NCBI GenBank assembly: GCA_020632885.1
Contig: JACKEQ010000005.1
Span: forward strand, 62,001-126,000
Source: Alphaproteobacteria bacterium
Lineage (GTDB): Bacteria > Myxococcota_A > UBA796 > GCA-2862545
Length of the DNA: 64,000 bases
Direction of reading: 5' to 3'
The notes beneath the pieces were generated by a model. The model saw nothing but the letters and a program-made list of their open reading frames with translations, made no database searches and was not told the origin of the DNA. Within the stretch, counting starts at the first letter, position 1. Each line of letters starts with the position of its first letter. This document shows positions 10,401 to 18,843 of the stretch, piece by piece. Position numbers and translations under genes: made by a program.

Positions 10401-11954
10401 GATCTGGTCGACGTGACGCGGCGCCTGGCGGTCCAGGTGGACGGCCTGGTGCACGCCCTGCAGGACGTCGAGCGCATCCTGTCCTTCAACGCCGAGCTCG
10501 CCCAGTCCGAGCTCGAGGTGCACGGAGAGGCCCTGCCCGCCGAGACGCGCGACCTCGTGCGCGAGATGGCGATGGGGTCGTGGGGCCGGAGCCTCGACCG
10601 CCTGAAGCGCGCCGAGGAGGAGGCGCACCCCTGGCCCTCCACCGCAGCCGCTGAGGTGCGCGAGGCCGTCATCGGCAAGCTGGACGCCTTCCGGGAGCAG
10701 GTGCTGGACGGGCGGATCAGCGACCTGCTGCACACGCTGCTGCGCGAGGTGCGGGTCCGCGGGCAGCTCTTCTCGTCCCGGAGCTTCACGGCGGTGGCCG
10801 AGGCGGCCGGGCGGGCCGCGACCGACGCGCTGGTGCGCACCCTCGGCGACGAGCGCATCGCGACGATCCGCCACCAGCTCGGGCTCCGCGACGTGATCGA
10901 GGTCGCCCAGCCCCACGCGTTCGCGCCCCCGACGTCCCTGGAGCGCCTGCCGGCCGTGTACGGGCGCCTGTTCTCCGAGAACGCCCTCGAGGCCAGCGAC
11001 CTGCTCACGGGCCGCGACGAGGAGTACGCCGTCGCCCTCGCCGCCCTGCGGCCCCACGGGCCCGGCCTGCACCGGAGCGTGGCCCTGGTGGGCATGGACG
11101 GCATCGCCAAGCGCGCGCTGGCCAACGCCCTCGTGCGGGGCCTGGGTCACACCCGCGTGGACCGCTTCACCCCCGACCGCCCGGTGCTGGAGTCCGAGGT
11201 GACCTCGTGGTTCGCCCGGGAGCCGGGCGGGGTGCTGGTGCTCGACGGGCTCGCGCACCTCATGCAGTCCCGTCCGGGCGGGTTCGCCCCGCTGAGGCGC
11301 TTTCTGCAGGGCATGGTGGAGGACGGCGGACGCACGGCCTTCGTGGTGCTGGCGGAGCCGGCGGCCTGGGACCACGCGCGCGTGTCGGTGGGCTTCGGCG
11401 ACCTCGTCGCGTGCACGGTCCCCCTGCGTCACCTCACGCTGCCCGAGCTCGAGACCGCCCTGCTCGCACGGCACAGCATGAGCGGCTACCGGCTCCACAT
11501 CCAGCCGAGCGACGATCTCGCCTGGCAGGTCGCGGACCTCCTCTCGCGCACGGAGGACACCGAGCAGCGCCACCAGCGTGCGTGGTTCCGCACGCTCCAC
11601 GAGGCCACGGACGGCGTCATGCAGGACGCGCTGCGCCTCTGGATGGCGAGCATCCTCGACGTCGACGAGTCCGACGGCGTCATCCACCTGGGCGAGGTCC
11701 CGCGGCCACCGATCGCCCGCATCCGGCGTCTGCCCGAGGAGAGCCTGCTCACCCTGCGCGCCTCGCTGATCCAGGGCTGCACGACCGTGGGCATGCACGC
11801 CAGCGCCTTCCGGGTCTCCGAGAGCGAGGCGCGCACGGAGCTCGCGTCGCTCAAGCACTCGGGCCTGCTCCAGGAGGCGGACGGCCTGTTCCGCATCCCG
11901 GACCACCTGCGGGCCTCCGTCTACAGCGTGCTCCACGGGCGGGGGTGGCTGTGA
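7452..11954 (+). CDS. Cation:proton antiporter fused to a long helical region and degenerate ATPase
   Basis: This protein has 1500 residues, more than twice the usual 400-650 of KefB/CPA2 antiporters. Residues 1-475 are a 12-13 helix antiporter domain (for example ITGYLVTGVVLGFSLAH and the ASLHIDVLLD block). A charged linker (EKRGEDEEEVDF) follows. Residues 490-1190 are Arg/Glu-rich, almost all helical and without membrane segments, so probably coiled coil. Residues 1205-1425 look like a P-loop ATPase that has lost key residues: VALVGMDGIAKRA in the Walker A position and GVLVLDGLAHL in the Walker B position. The last 75 residues resemble a winged helix. No RCK domain is present, so gating may come from this cytoplasmic region instead. 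It sits between trkH and mscS, with 1-4 base overlaps. GGAGG lies five bases before the ATG. Confidence 0.85.
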   Translation: MAGHGPQKPIDLLQKLAIVAVLFVGIMLMYRYAPPSGGTLNTMLLAVGFVVLASYTIGEIAQVFKLPHITGYLVTGVVLGFSLAHTLLATFPSLKPWMLPPFDAGLLTEGLVGENGELKPLNTLALALICLTAGGELKIEALRRGLGRILAILGAQTVTIFVGVIAMFLMVSGRVPLMPVFEPLKGLDLSATIALGAVLASVSLATAPAATIAIINSTKAKGPMTDDVLPVVVLKDVIVVVAFSAASVIALGLMPGASGGTSFASAMIVIAGSVIFGALVGGLVHVYLRFVGAELLLFILGMVFATSQFATFATHRFDPSAHAELPLVFIAMGFIVSNFSSEGDHLIHEVERLSGPVYVLFFTMAGASLHIDVLLDPRFAIVAVILVATRVAMLYAGVTLGARAMGAHASTQSYGWMGFVSQAGLALTLGGTINATFGGEIGLGMYSLILAGAAINEVIGPILLQAGLTLAGETAEKRGEDEEEVDFVTEREQTEEALAPWRREDVDPDAWGPPPATGSDKLDTIVSDLELELRTLVRDLEAGPLPVLEKDALTYVRTLRRDFLRLHRHLATHHDSPPDELLATMRAEMAELAARWRDALLDRSTTITRRGWSPRKLQEALDRRVANLPEQVIAPANESTFLPRDEPLLRRVNRWTRRVRHRMAPQQRTIHVLALGRFHLQGRVAGRMEEVAALTVNAELHLANRTAALFDAIDHGVESMASQMRRDPAAAQALIAALREEIEDDFKLAIEEVGWITSDVVTRATKIIGGALKDLKHDLDVYDTPDLPPRLRRYRRVFDERTAGLNAITQGLEDARATASSRYSALALAFEVIRLEARVKEAVDTHGERLARQIRGKGLLHLERVRVGIETLLGRCETLLDPTSTRSGAAIAVELEEATKPARRMAEEAIESATSLRDWLAGEASDEPLLEAIVAAAQGLTEHYDVPTSLPVVGERALPSRVHTTEVPFREVALSFIEANITRDLVDVTRRLAVQVDGLVHALQDVERILSFNAELAQSELEVHGEALPAETRDLVREMAMGSWGRSLDRLKRAEEEAHPWPSTAAAEVREAVIGKLDAFREQVLDGRISDLLHTLLREVRVRGQLFSSRSFTAVAEAAGRAATDALVRTLGDERIATIRHQLGLRDVIEVAQPHAFAPPTSLERLPAVYGRLFSENALEASDLLTGRDEEYAVALAALRPHGPGLHRSVALVGMDGIAKRALANALVRGLGHTRVDRFTPDRPVLESEVTSWFAREPGGVLVLDGLAHLMQSRPGGFAPLRRFLQGMVEDGGRTAFVVLAEPAAWDHARVSVGFGDLVACTVPLRHLTLPELETALLARHSMSGYRLHIQPSDDLAWQVADLLSRTEDTEQRHQRAWFRTLHEATDGVMQDALRLWMASILDVDESDGVIHLGEVPRPPIARIRRLPEESLLTLRASLIQGCTTVGMHASAFRVSESEARTELASLKHSGLLQEADGLFRIPDHLRASVYSVLHGRGWL

Positions 11955-12889
11955 TCGCCCTGCTGCTCTGTCTGTCTCCGGCCTTCGCGGAGGAGCCCGG
12001 CACCTCGCCGCTCGAGCTCGAGCCCGTGGCCACCGCACCGGTCGCCCCGCTCGGGCCCGACCTCCCGCCGCAGAGCGCCGTGTCCCCCGACGAGGTCGCC
12101 GAGCCGCGGGTGGTGCTCGTGGACGCCATCCCCGAGGGCCCGGAGGCCATCGAGCGCCTCATCCCGCTCGTGCGCGCGCGGGGTCTGCGCACGGCGGTGC
12201 TGCTCGGCATCGCCAGCATGCTCTTCGCGGGTGCCGCGGCCGGCCTGCGGCGGCTCAACCACCGGCTGAAGCCCAACGGCGTGCTGCCCGCCACCGTGCG
12301 GACCATCGAGGTGGTCGTCCGGCTCTTCGTCGCCTTCCTGGGGCTCGGCGCCTTCGGCGCGCTCGTGCCGGCCTCGGTGTCGCCCGCCCTGCCCATCGTC
12401 GTGATGGCGGCCGCGGTCGCCGTGGGCTGGTCGGCCCGCGATGTCTCCCGCGACCTGGTGGCAGGTGTGTTCATCGCCGTCGAGGGCCAGCTCCGCGCGG
12501 GCTACTGGGTGAGCGGCGAGCGCTATTCGGGTTCCGTGGAGGCCCTCGGCCTGCGGGTCACCTGGCTGCGCGACGTGCACGGCCGGAGGATCGTCGTCCC
12601 CAACCGCGTGCTGCTCGCCCAGCCCCTGGTCACCGACGACAAGCCGTGGCCGCGCATCCAGTTCCGCGTCGCCCTCCCGCTGAACGCGCCCACCCGCGCC
12701 ATCCGGGACGCCCTCGAGGAGGCCGTCCTGCTCTCGCCGTGGGTGGCCCCGGAGCCCGAGATGGAGGTGCACCCGGACGCGCTGGAGGCCAACATCTGGC
12801 ACGTGGCCGTGCGGGTGCTCGACAGCCGGTACGCCCACCGCTTCCAGGGCCTGCTGCGCGAGCGCGTGGAGGAGATCCTCGCCCCATGA
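11951..12889 (+). CDS. MscS-family mechanosensitive channel
   Basis: A 312-residue small-conductance mechanosensitive channel that releases solutes under hypo-osmotic stress. A short signal-like N-terminus (IALLLCLSPAFA) precedes a Pro-rich linker. Two or three membrane helices follow, then the pore/beta-domain block: VGWSARDVSRDLVAG, EGQLRAGYWVSG, SVEALGLRVTWLRD and RIVVPNR. These match the MscS pattern of a Gly/Ala-rich TM3 followed by the beta domain with a conserved PN. The GTG at 11951 overlaps the antiporter stop (GTGA); a GTG at 11945 is an alternative. As the fifth gene of the K+ operon it provides an emergency release valve next to the uptake and exchange genes. Confidence 0.85.
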   Translation: MIALLLCLSPAFAEEPGTSPLELEPVATAPVAPLGPDLPPQSAVSPDEVAEPRVVLVDAIPEGPEAIERLIPLVRARGLRTAVLLGIASMLFAGAAAGLRRLNHRLKPNGVLPATVRTIEVVVRLFVAFLGLGAFGALVPASVSPALPIVVMAAAVAVGWSARDVSRDLVAGVFIAVEGQLRAGYWVSGERYSGSVEALGLRVTWLRDVHGRRIVVPNRVLLAQPLVTDDKPWPRIQFRVALPLNAPTRAIRDALEEAVLLSPWVAPEPEMEVHPDALEANIWHVAVRVLDSRYAHRFQGLLRERVEEILAP

Positions 12890-14859
12890 GGCGTGCTCCC
12901 CTCGTGCTGCTCGCCGTGGCGGGCGCGATGCTCGGGTTCACCCTGGAGCCCCTGGTCGGCCGGCTGGTCACGCTGTCCTTCGGCGGCGCCGTGCACGTCT
13001 GGACCGTGTGCGTGCTGGTCTTCCAGGCCGTGCTGCTCGCGGCGTACGCCTGGGCACACTTCGTCGCGCGCCCGTGGCCGCTGGTCCACGCCGCAATGGC
13101 CGCGCTGACCCTGGTGGCCCTGCCGCTCGGGGTGTCGGCCACCCCAGACCCCTCCGGTGCCCTGCTCCCCATCGCTGCGGCCGTGCTCCTCGGGGCCGGT
13201 GCGCCGTTCTTCGTCACCGCGAGCGCGGCTGTCGTGGCGTCCGCGTGGTGGGACGACGACAGCCCGCCGTGGTTCCTGTACGCCGCGAGCAACGCGGGGT
13301 CGCTCGTGGGCCTCCTCGCCTACCCGCTGCTCGTGGAGCCCCTCGTGGGCCTGCACGCCCAGCGCCTCGCCTGGAGCGGCCTGTACGCGGCCTTCGTGGG
13401 TCTCGTGGCCCTGACGGCCTGGCGGGCGCGCGCCCGTCCCGTGGAGCCCGTGCCCGCACCGTCACCCGCCCGGGCTGGGCAGTGGGTGCTGCTCTCCGGT
13501 GCCGCCTCCATGCTCTCGCTCGCCCTCACCGGCTGGATCGGCACGGAGTTCGGGTCCTTCCCCCTCCTCTGGACCTTCCCCCTCGGGCTGTACCTCGGCA
13601 GCTTCATGCTGGCGTTCTCGAGCACGGTGGCCGGCTGGTTCGACCGGAGCCTCCTGCGGGGCCTCTGGCCCGATGCGCTCGTGATGCTCGCCCTGTTCGC
13701 GTGCCTGGCCCGCGAGCATCTCCTGCACCCGTTCCTGTACACCGCGTTCTTCGTGGTGTGCTGGCAGGTCCACGCGGCCCTGTTCCGCCTCCGGCCCGAG
13801 CCCGCCGGCCTCACGCCGTACTACCTGCTCATCGCGCTCGGTGGGGCGCTGGGGTCGGCGGTGGTGACGCTCGTGGCCCCGAACGTCTTCCCGGGCCTCT
13901 GGGAGATGCCGCTGTCCATCGCGCTCTGCGCGCTCGCGCTGGGCGTCGGGGGCGAGCGTCCCGACCTCGCGTGGTTCCGCACCGTGCACTGGCGGTTCGC
14001 CGTCAGCCGGGCCGCCCTCACGGGCACCATGGCGCTGCTCACCGTCCAGTGGCTCGCGATGCAGGGCTCCCAGAGCGTCGTCGCCTCCACGCGCTCCGTG
14101 TACGGCGTCTTCCAGGTGCGCGAGCTGGAGGCCCAGGGCGCCCGGTACCGCCAGCTCATGCACGGCAGCACCAGCCACGGCGTGCAGATCCTGCCGCCCG
14201 ACCCGCGCAGCGCGATGCCTATGGCGTACTACCACCCGAGCGGGGGCAACTACGCGGCGATGGAGCTTCGGAACGGCGGACGTCTCGCGGGCATCGGCCT
14301 GGGTGCGGGTGCGGCGGCAGCCTGGCCCCGGGACGGCGAGTCCATCGTCTTCTACGAGATCGACCCCGACGCCCGGGAGCTCGCGCGCACCTGGTTCACG
14401 CACCTCGGCGACACCGAGGTGCGCATCGGCGACGCCCGCCTGGTGCTCGCGGGTGAGGAGAGCACGTACGACGCCCTGTTCGTGGATGCGTTCAGCGGCG
14501 ACGGCATCCCCGTGCACCTGCTGACCGAGGAGGCCTTCCGGGTCTACCTCGACCACCTGGCGGAGGACGGGGTGCTCGTGCTGCACATCTCCAACCGGTT
14601 CCTCGACCTCCGGGGGGTGGTCCGGGCGAACGCGCTGGACCTCGGGCTCGCGGGTGCCATCCGCACCGACCGCGCCACACCCGAGACCGCGGATCCCTTC
14701 GTGTACTTCGCGAGCACCGCCGTGCTCGTCCGCGATCCGGCCCGCCTGGCCGAGCTGGACGACCGGTGGGTGCGCTTCGCCGACGACGACCCGTTCCCAC
14801 GCCACGCGCCGTGGACCGACGACCACACCAACCTCCTGGAGCCCCTCGGGCTCTGGTGA
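12886..14859 (+). CDS. Membrane-fused spermidine-synthase-like protein
   Basis: A 657-residue protein in two halves. Residues 1-400 carry about ten or eleven hydrophobic helices resembling a reduced MFS-type transporter. Residues 430-657 are a class I methyltransferase fold of the spermidine-synthase superfamily: GIGLGAGAAAAW (cofactor loop, near residue 470), FYEIDPDA (acidic residue), IGDARLVL, and DALFVDAFSGDGIPVHL. Such fusions are common in myxobacteria and planctomycetes and are usually annotated as fused MFS/spermidine synthase. Whether they make polyamines is unproven. The DAFSGD stretch replaces the aminopropyltransferase signature, so the substrate is uncertain. It is coupled to the mscS gene by ATGA. 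Confidence 0.85.
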   Translation: MRRAPLVLLAVAGAMLGFTLEPLVGRLVTLSFGGAVHVWTVCVLVFQAVLLAAYAWAHFVARPWPLVHAAMAALTLVALPLGVSATPDPSGALLPIAAAVLLGAGAPFFVTASAAVVASAWWDDDSPPWFLYAASNAGSLVGLLAYPLLVEPLVGLHAQRLAWSGLYAAFVGLVALTAWRARARPVEPVPAPSPARAGQWVLLSGAASMLSLALTGWIGTEFGSFPLLWTFPLGLYLGSFMLAFSSTVAGWFDRSLLRGLWPDALVMLALFACLAREHLLHPFLYTAFFVVCWQVHAALFRLRPEPAGLTPYYLLIALGGALGSAVVTLVAPNVFPGLWEMPLSIALCALALGVGGERPDLAWFRTVHWRFAVSRAALTGTMALLTVQWLAMQGSQSVVASTRSVYGVFQVRELEAQGARYRQLMHGSTSHGVQILPPDPRSAMPMAYYHPSGGNYAAMELRNGGRLAGIGLGAGAAAAWPRDGESIVFYEIDPDARELARTWFTHLGDTEVRIGDARLVLAGEESTYDALFVDAFSGDGIPVHLLTEEAFRVYLDHLAEDGVLVLHISNRFLDLRGVVRANALDLGLAGAIRTDRATPETADPFVYFASTAVLVRDPARLAELDDRWVRFADDDPFPRHAPWTDDHTNLLEPLGLW

Positions 14860-14868
14860 CGGTGCTCG

Positions 14869-15675
14869 TCAGAAGGTGTGGAACCTGGCCTTCCGGTCGG
14901 CCACCACCGCGACCTGGCCGTCGTCGGCCACCGAGAGCGAGCCCGGCCACCCGATGGCCCAGGACTCCGATGGCCCGTCCTCCTCCATCCGGAGGACCCC
15001 GGTGGAGGACGCCACGTAGAGCACGTTCCCCGCGAGCCAGAGGTCGTTGCCGCGCACGCGCTCGCCCCGGAAGCCCGACAGCCCCAGGTAGTCGTCGAGG
15101 AACAGGATGCCCCCTTCCGGGTCGAGCTCCACGGCGTCGATGGTGTAGCCGGAGCCGCCGCGGGCCACCGAAGCGCCCGTCCGCAGGTCGAAGCGCTCGG
15201 TCCAGCCGGCGTCCATGCCCTCCGAGCCTCCGACGGCGAGCCACGTGCCCGTGGGGTCCACCACGGCGGCGTTCTGGGCCCCCATGAAGCTCACGTCGGG
15301 CCGCATCTCGAGGTGCACGGTCCCGCTCGCCGGATCGACGATCCGCGCGATCCCCTCGTCCAGCACGAGCCGATCGCGGGCCAGCAGCCCGCGTCGCACC
15401 AGGCTGGTGGACGCCTGACGCCCCATGCGCGCGAGCTCCTGGCCCGTGCGCCCGTCCAGCACGACGATCCGGCCGACCGACGATGCGGCCACCAGACCGT
15501 CCGGACCCCAGACCACGCCGTGTGTCGTGAAGGCCCGACCCGCCCCGCTCGCCAGGGGGACCTCCCACGAACGGCCCTCCCACACGCCCACCACGGCCTG
15601 CCCGGTGACCAGGGCCGCACCGCGACCGCACGCCGACAGCCCGACGGCCAGCGCCTCGTGCCCCTCGAGCTCCAT
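14869..15675 (-). CDS. Beta-propeller (WD40/PQQ-like) protein
   Basis: A 268-residue protein built from repeating blocks of four short beta strands, such as VVWGPDGLVAASSVGRIVVL, LDGRTGQELAR and VVDPTGTWLAVGG. These are typical of WD40 or PQQ-like propeller blades, and five or six blades can be counted. No signal peptide or membrane helix is visible, so it is probably cytoplasmic and binds a partner. I placed the start at 15675 because GGGAGGT lies six bases upstream on this strand; an ATG at 15711 would add twelve residues. It runs toward the spermidine-synthase-like gene with a nine-base gap. No specific function can be assigned. Confidence 0.7.
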   Translation of the reverse strand: MELEGHEALAVGLSACGRGAALVTGQAVVGVWEGRSWEVPLASGAGRAFTTHGVVWGPDGLVAASSVGRIVVLDGRTGQELARMGRQASTSLVRRGLLARDRLVLDEGIARIVDPASGTVHLEMRPDVSFMGAQNAAVVDPTGTWLAVGGSEGMDAGWTERFDLRTGASVARGGSGYTIDAVELDPEGGILFLDDYLGLSGFRGERVRGNDLWLAGNVLYVASSTGVLRMEEDGPSESWAIGWPGSLSVADDGQVAVVADRKARFHTF

Positions 15676-15777
15676 CGGACCTCCCGGGCGGGAGCCTACC
15701 ACGACACCCATGCCGCGATCCGCGCGGAAGGACCCGACGGCGAGCGGAGAGATCACCGTCGATCCTGACGATTTCAA

Positions 15778-15794
15778 CTGGCACAGCTCATGCA
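15778..15794 (+). promoter_or_regulatory. Possible sigma-54 (-24/-12) promoter
   Basis: The sequence is CTGGCAC, five bases, then ATGCA. The consensus is TGGCAC-N5-TTGCA with GG and GC ten bases apart. This matches at every -24 position, has exact spacing, and differs by one base in the -12 element. The predicted start lies near 15805, about 20 bases before the ATG at 15824, leaving room for the GGAGGT ribosome site. No activator-binding site was recognised upstream. Confidence 0.5.
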
Positions 15795-15823
15795 AATCGG
15801 CGAGCACCACGACGGAGGTCACC

Positions 15824-16606
15824 ATGTTCGCCACCCTGCTCCTCGCCCTCGCTCCCGCCCACGCCGACCGCATCGCCGAAAGCGAGGTCGAGGCCCCGTG
15901 CGGCACCTGGGTGGATCCCGCCCTGCCCCTGGCGGACGCGGTGGACGTGCCGGTGGACGTGGCGCCGGCGTTCTCGGTGACCTCGTGCGGTAGCGACACC
16001 GTGGCGCACGTGTGGATCGCGGCCCACGAGACCGGCGACCTCGCCTTCGACGACGTGATCGACCTGCCGTCCAACCCCATGGGCCTCGGCCAGGTCGTGG
16101 ATCTGCCGGCTCTCGACCTGGCGCCCGACACCACCTACGACCTGTTCGTGGAGTCGGAGGACTTCGGCGTGCTCGGGGGCTGGTCGTTCACGACCGGCGA
16201 GCGCACCGCCGAGGATCTGGGGGCCCCGGACGTGACGCTGCAGATCGAGGACGCGACCGCCTACGAGAACGGCGTCGGGTTCTCGGGATCGCTGTGGGTC
16301 TGGGCCGACACCGCGCTCGAGAACCCCGTGCGTCTCACCAGCCCCGACGTGCCCGGGCTCGCCGTGCCCCTGAACGCGAGCACCACGTTCGTGAGCGTCC
16401 AGCTCGACGAGCTCGACGCGTGCTTCGTCCCCGAGGTGCGCGCCGAGACCGGCGCGTGGGTGGCCGGGCCCGAGGTGTGCACGAGCTTCACCCTCGAGCC
16501 CGAGTGGGTGTGCGGGACGACCTGGCTCGGCTGCTCGTCCACCGGCTTCGGCGGCCTGGTGCTCGGCCCCCTGCCCCTGCTGTTCCTCCGTCGCCGTCGG
16601 GCCTGA
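15824..16606 (+). CDS. Exported surface protein with MYXO-CTERM-like tail
   Basis: A 260-residue secreted protein. A short signal peptide (FATLLLALAPAHA) is followed by about 210 residues of beta-rich sequence resembling Ig/fibronectin-like modules, with four or more Cys. The C-terminus has the three-part sorting plan of MYXO-CTERM proteins: a Gly-Cys-Ser motif (LGCSSTG), a hydrophobic helix (GGLVLGPLPLLFL) and an Arg cluster (RRRRA). In that family the signal leads to processing and attachment at the cell surface. GGAGGT lies four bases before the ATG, with a possible sigma-54 promoter just upstream. The body is unlike anything I can name, so only location, not activity, is supported. Confidence 0.8.
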   Translation: MFATLLLALAPAHADRIAESEVEAPCGTWVDPALPLADAVDVPVDVAPAFSVTSCGSDTVAHVWIAAHETGDLAFDDVIDLPSNPMGLGQVVDLPALDLAPDTTYDLFVESEDFGVLGGWSFTTGERTAEDLGAPDVTLQIEDATAYENGVGFSGSLWVWADTALENPVRLTSPDVPGLAVPLNASTTFVSVQLDELDACFVPEVRAETGAWVAGPEVCTSFTLEPEWVCGTTWLGCSSTGFGGLVLGPLPLLFLRRRRA

Positions 16607-16617
16607 CGCGGGGTCGG

Positions 16618-18099
16618 TCAGTCGCGGAGCTCCAGGGTCCACGCGCTGACCGAGCCCGCGCGCACCCACACCAGGGCCTCGCCTGCGGGCCGCACCTCCG
16701 CGCCGACCAGCAGATCCCCGCACGACGCCGCGGCCTCGGGGTCCACCCAGTCGTCGGTGGCCCGCGCGACCAGCCAGCGCCCGAGCACCTCCGCACCGCC
16801 GGCCGCACCGGGCTCCGCGCGCACCCCCACCCCGGAGAGCACGGTACGGACGTCCGCCTCGACGTCCTGGGTGCGCGGCACCCGGGCGTGACGGAACACG
16901 AGGTTGGACCGCATCCGCAGACGGCGCCGCAGCGATGTGATGGGCGCGAGGTCGGGATCGTCCGTGACGGTGTACCAGGCGGGGTCGAAGGACTGGATCG
17001 TGTGGACGACAGCCGCGGCGTCGTCCTCGAGGCTCACGAGCTCACCGTAGATCTCGCCCGCCGAGACCTTCTGGAGCAGTGGCCACACCGGCCGCACCTG
17101 GGTCCAGTGGTGCCGCCCGAGCAGCACCATCGGCGAGCGGGTGCCCTGGGTGCCGTAGTGGTTCTGGCAGGCGTCCTGGAAGATCTCCTGCGTGGTGCCC
17201 GCGCTGCCCGGGGCGAACACCACCCCATGGTGGGCGATGGCCAGCAGCCCTTCCTCGCGGATGGCGTTCGCGAAGTACTTCGCGATGTGCGTGGCGAGCG
17301 GGGTGGGCGGCTCGTGGCCGTAGAGCCACGTGGGGATGCCGATGCTCACCACATCGCGCACGAGCGGCCAGCGCTGCCGCACGCGCCATGCCCGCGAGAG
17401 CCAGCACGGATCCGCGTACTCCTTCCCGGCCCGCGCGCCCTCCGGCCGCCGCGCGAAGCCCGACCCGAGCACCTCGTCCACGACCGTGTCGTCCCGGCCC
17501 GCGAGCCAGGCACCGAGGTGCGTGGCCTCCATCGCACCCGGACCGCCCCCGGACACGAGCACGAAGCCCCGCTCCGCCAGGCCCTTCGCGATGCGGACGA
17601 CCTCCCGGTACACGGGGTCCGACCGCTCCACACCGTGGCCGCCCATGATCGCCACCACCCGTTGGCCCTCGAGCATCTCGTCGAGCGCGACGGTCATCGC
17701 ATGGTCGTGCAGGGCCCGCGCGAAGCTCGTGGCCAGGCTGTGCGGGCGCTCGCGCCCGGCGTCGAGGTACTCGCGGTAGACGCGCTGGTCGAAGCTCGCC
17801 TCGAAGCTCCCGGGGACATCGGGATCGTACGTGTCGTAGAGCTCCTCGGGCGCGTACAGCGTGGCGCGATGCACGCTGAAGCTGCCCGGGAGGTCCGGCA
17901 CGACGACGGCTCCGTGGCTGACGAGCCGCCCGGCGGCCACGGGGTCCATCCTGCACGCGAGGAAGAGGCTCCCCCCTGCCTGCAGCCCGCAGAGCACCGC
18001 GGTGCGCTCGCGCAGGTCGAGCGCCTGCACAGCCGCGGGCGCACGGCTGGCGGCCGCCGCCCAGGCGTCGAAGTCCGGGAGGGTCTCGATCTCCTGCAA
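16618..18099 (-). CDS. LOG-family (lysine-decarboxylase-like) Rossmann protein
   Basis: A 493-residue protein with the LOG-type nucleotide-binding core at residues 145-360: IMGGHGVERSDP, LVSGGGPGAMEATHLGAW and FAPGSAGTTQEIFQ. The last corresponds to the PGGxGTxxE motif of cytokinin-activating or nucleotide 5'-monophosphate phosphoribohydrolases. The second Gly is replaced by Ser but GTxxE is intact. Core LOG proteins have about 200 residues; this one has extra N-terminal (140) and C-terminal (130) regions, as in larger bacterial members of unknown substrate. Translation probably begins at the TTG at 18099, 23 bases after the ssb stop on the same strand, with GGGAGG about eleven bases upstream. 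It is likely co-transcribed with ssb. Confidence 0.8.
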   Translation of the reverse strand: MQEIETLPDFDAWAAAASRAPAAVQALDLRERTAVLCGLQAGGSLFLACRMDPVAAGRLVSHGAVVVPDLPGSFSVHRATLYAPEELYDTYDPDVPGSFEASFDQRVYREYLDAGRERPHSLATSFARALHDHAMTVALDEMLEGQRVVAIMGGHGVERSDPVYREVVRIAKGLAERGFVLVSGGGPGAMEATHLGAWLAGRDDTVVDEVLGSGFARRPEGARAGKEYADPCWLSRAWRVRQRWPLVRDVVSIGIPTWLYGHEPPTPLATHIAKYFANAIREEGLLAIAHHGVVFAPGSAGTTQEIFQDACQNHYGTQGTRSPMVLLGRHHWTQVRPVWPLLQKVSAGEIYGELVSLEDDAAAVVHTIQSFDPAWYTVTDDPDLAPITSLRRRLRMRSNLVFRHARVPRTQDVEADVRTVLSGVGVRAEPGAAGGAEVLGRWLVARATDDWVDPEAAASCGDLLVGAEVRPAGEALVWVRAGSVSAWTLELRD

Positions 18100-18122
18100 G
18101 GCGTGGCGCTCCTCCCGTCCGA

Positions 18123-18677
<555 letters not shown>

Positions 18678-18785
18678 GGCAAACCTCCTCCGCAGCGCCA
18701 GCGCCCGCGGTCCTCGCGACCATAACCCCTGCACGCGGACATTCCCTGACCGCCCTCCAGGGGGCACCCGCCATTTCCGGTCACG

Positions 18786-18826
18786 CTGGGATCCCAGGCG
18801 GCGCGCGCGGTGTTTACATTGGGATC
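18786..18826. promoter_or_regulatory. Possible operator between ssb and the 18844 gene
   Basis: A perfect 12-base palindrome CTGGGATCCCAG occupies 18786-18797. A further TTGGGATC half-site lies at 18819-18826, with TGGGATC repeats starting 33 bases apart, close to three helical turns. It lies in the 166-base region between two divergent genes, so a shared repressor or activator site is plausible. I do not recognise the regulator, and it does not resemble a LexA box I know. Confidence 0.35.
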
Positions 18827-18843
18827 GTAGCCCTGGAGCGCCC

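Noticed and set aside
7347..12038. A 1563-codon antisense frame opposite the fused antiporter
   Set aside because: Same cause: biased composition, no motifs, and it lies across a gene with clear domains.
14878..15768. Plus-strand frame opposite the beta-propeller gene
   Set aside because: The minus-strand product shows regular propeller blades and a good ribosome site; the plus-strand product has neither.
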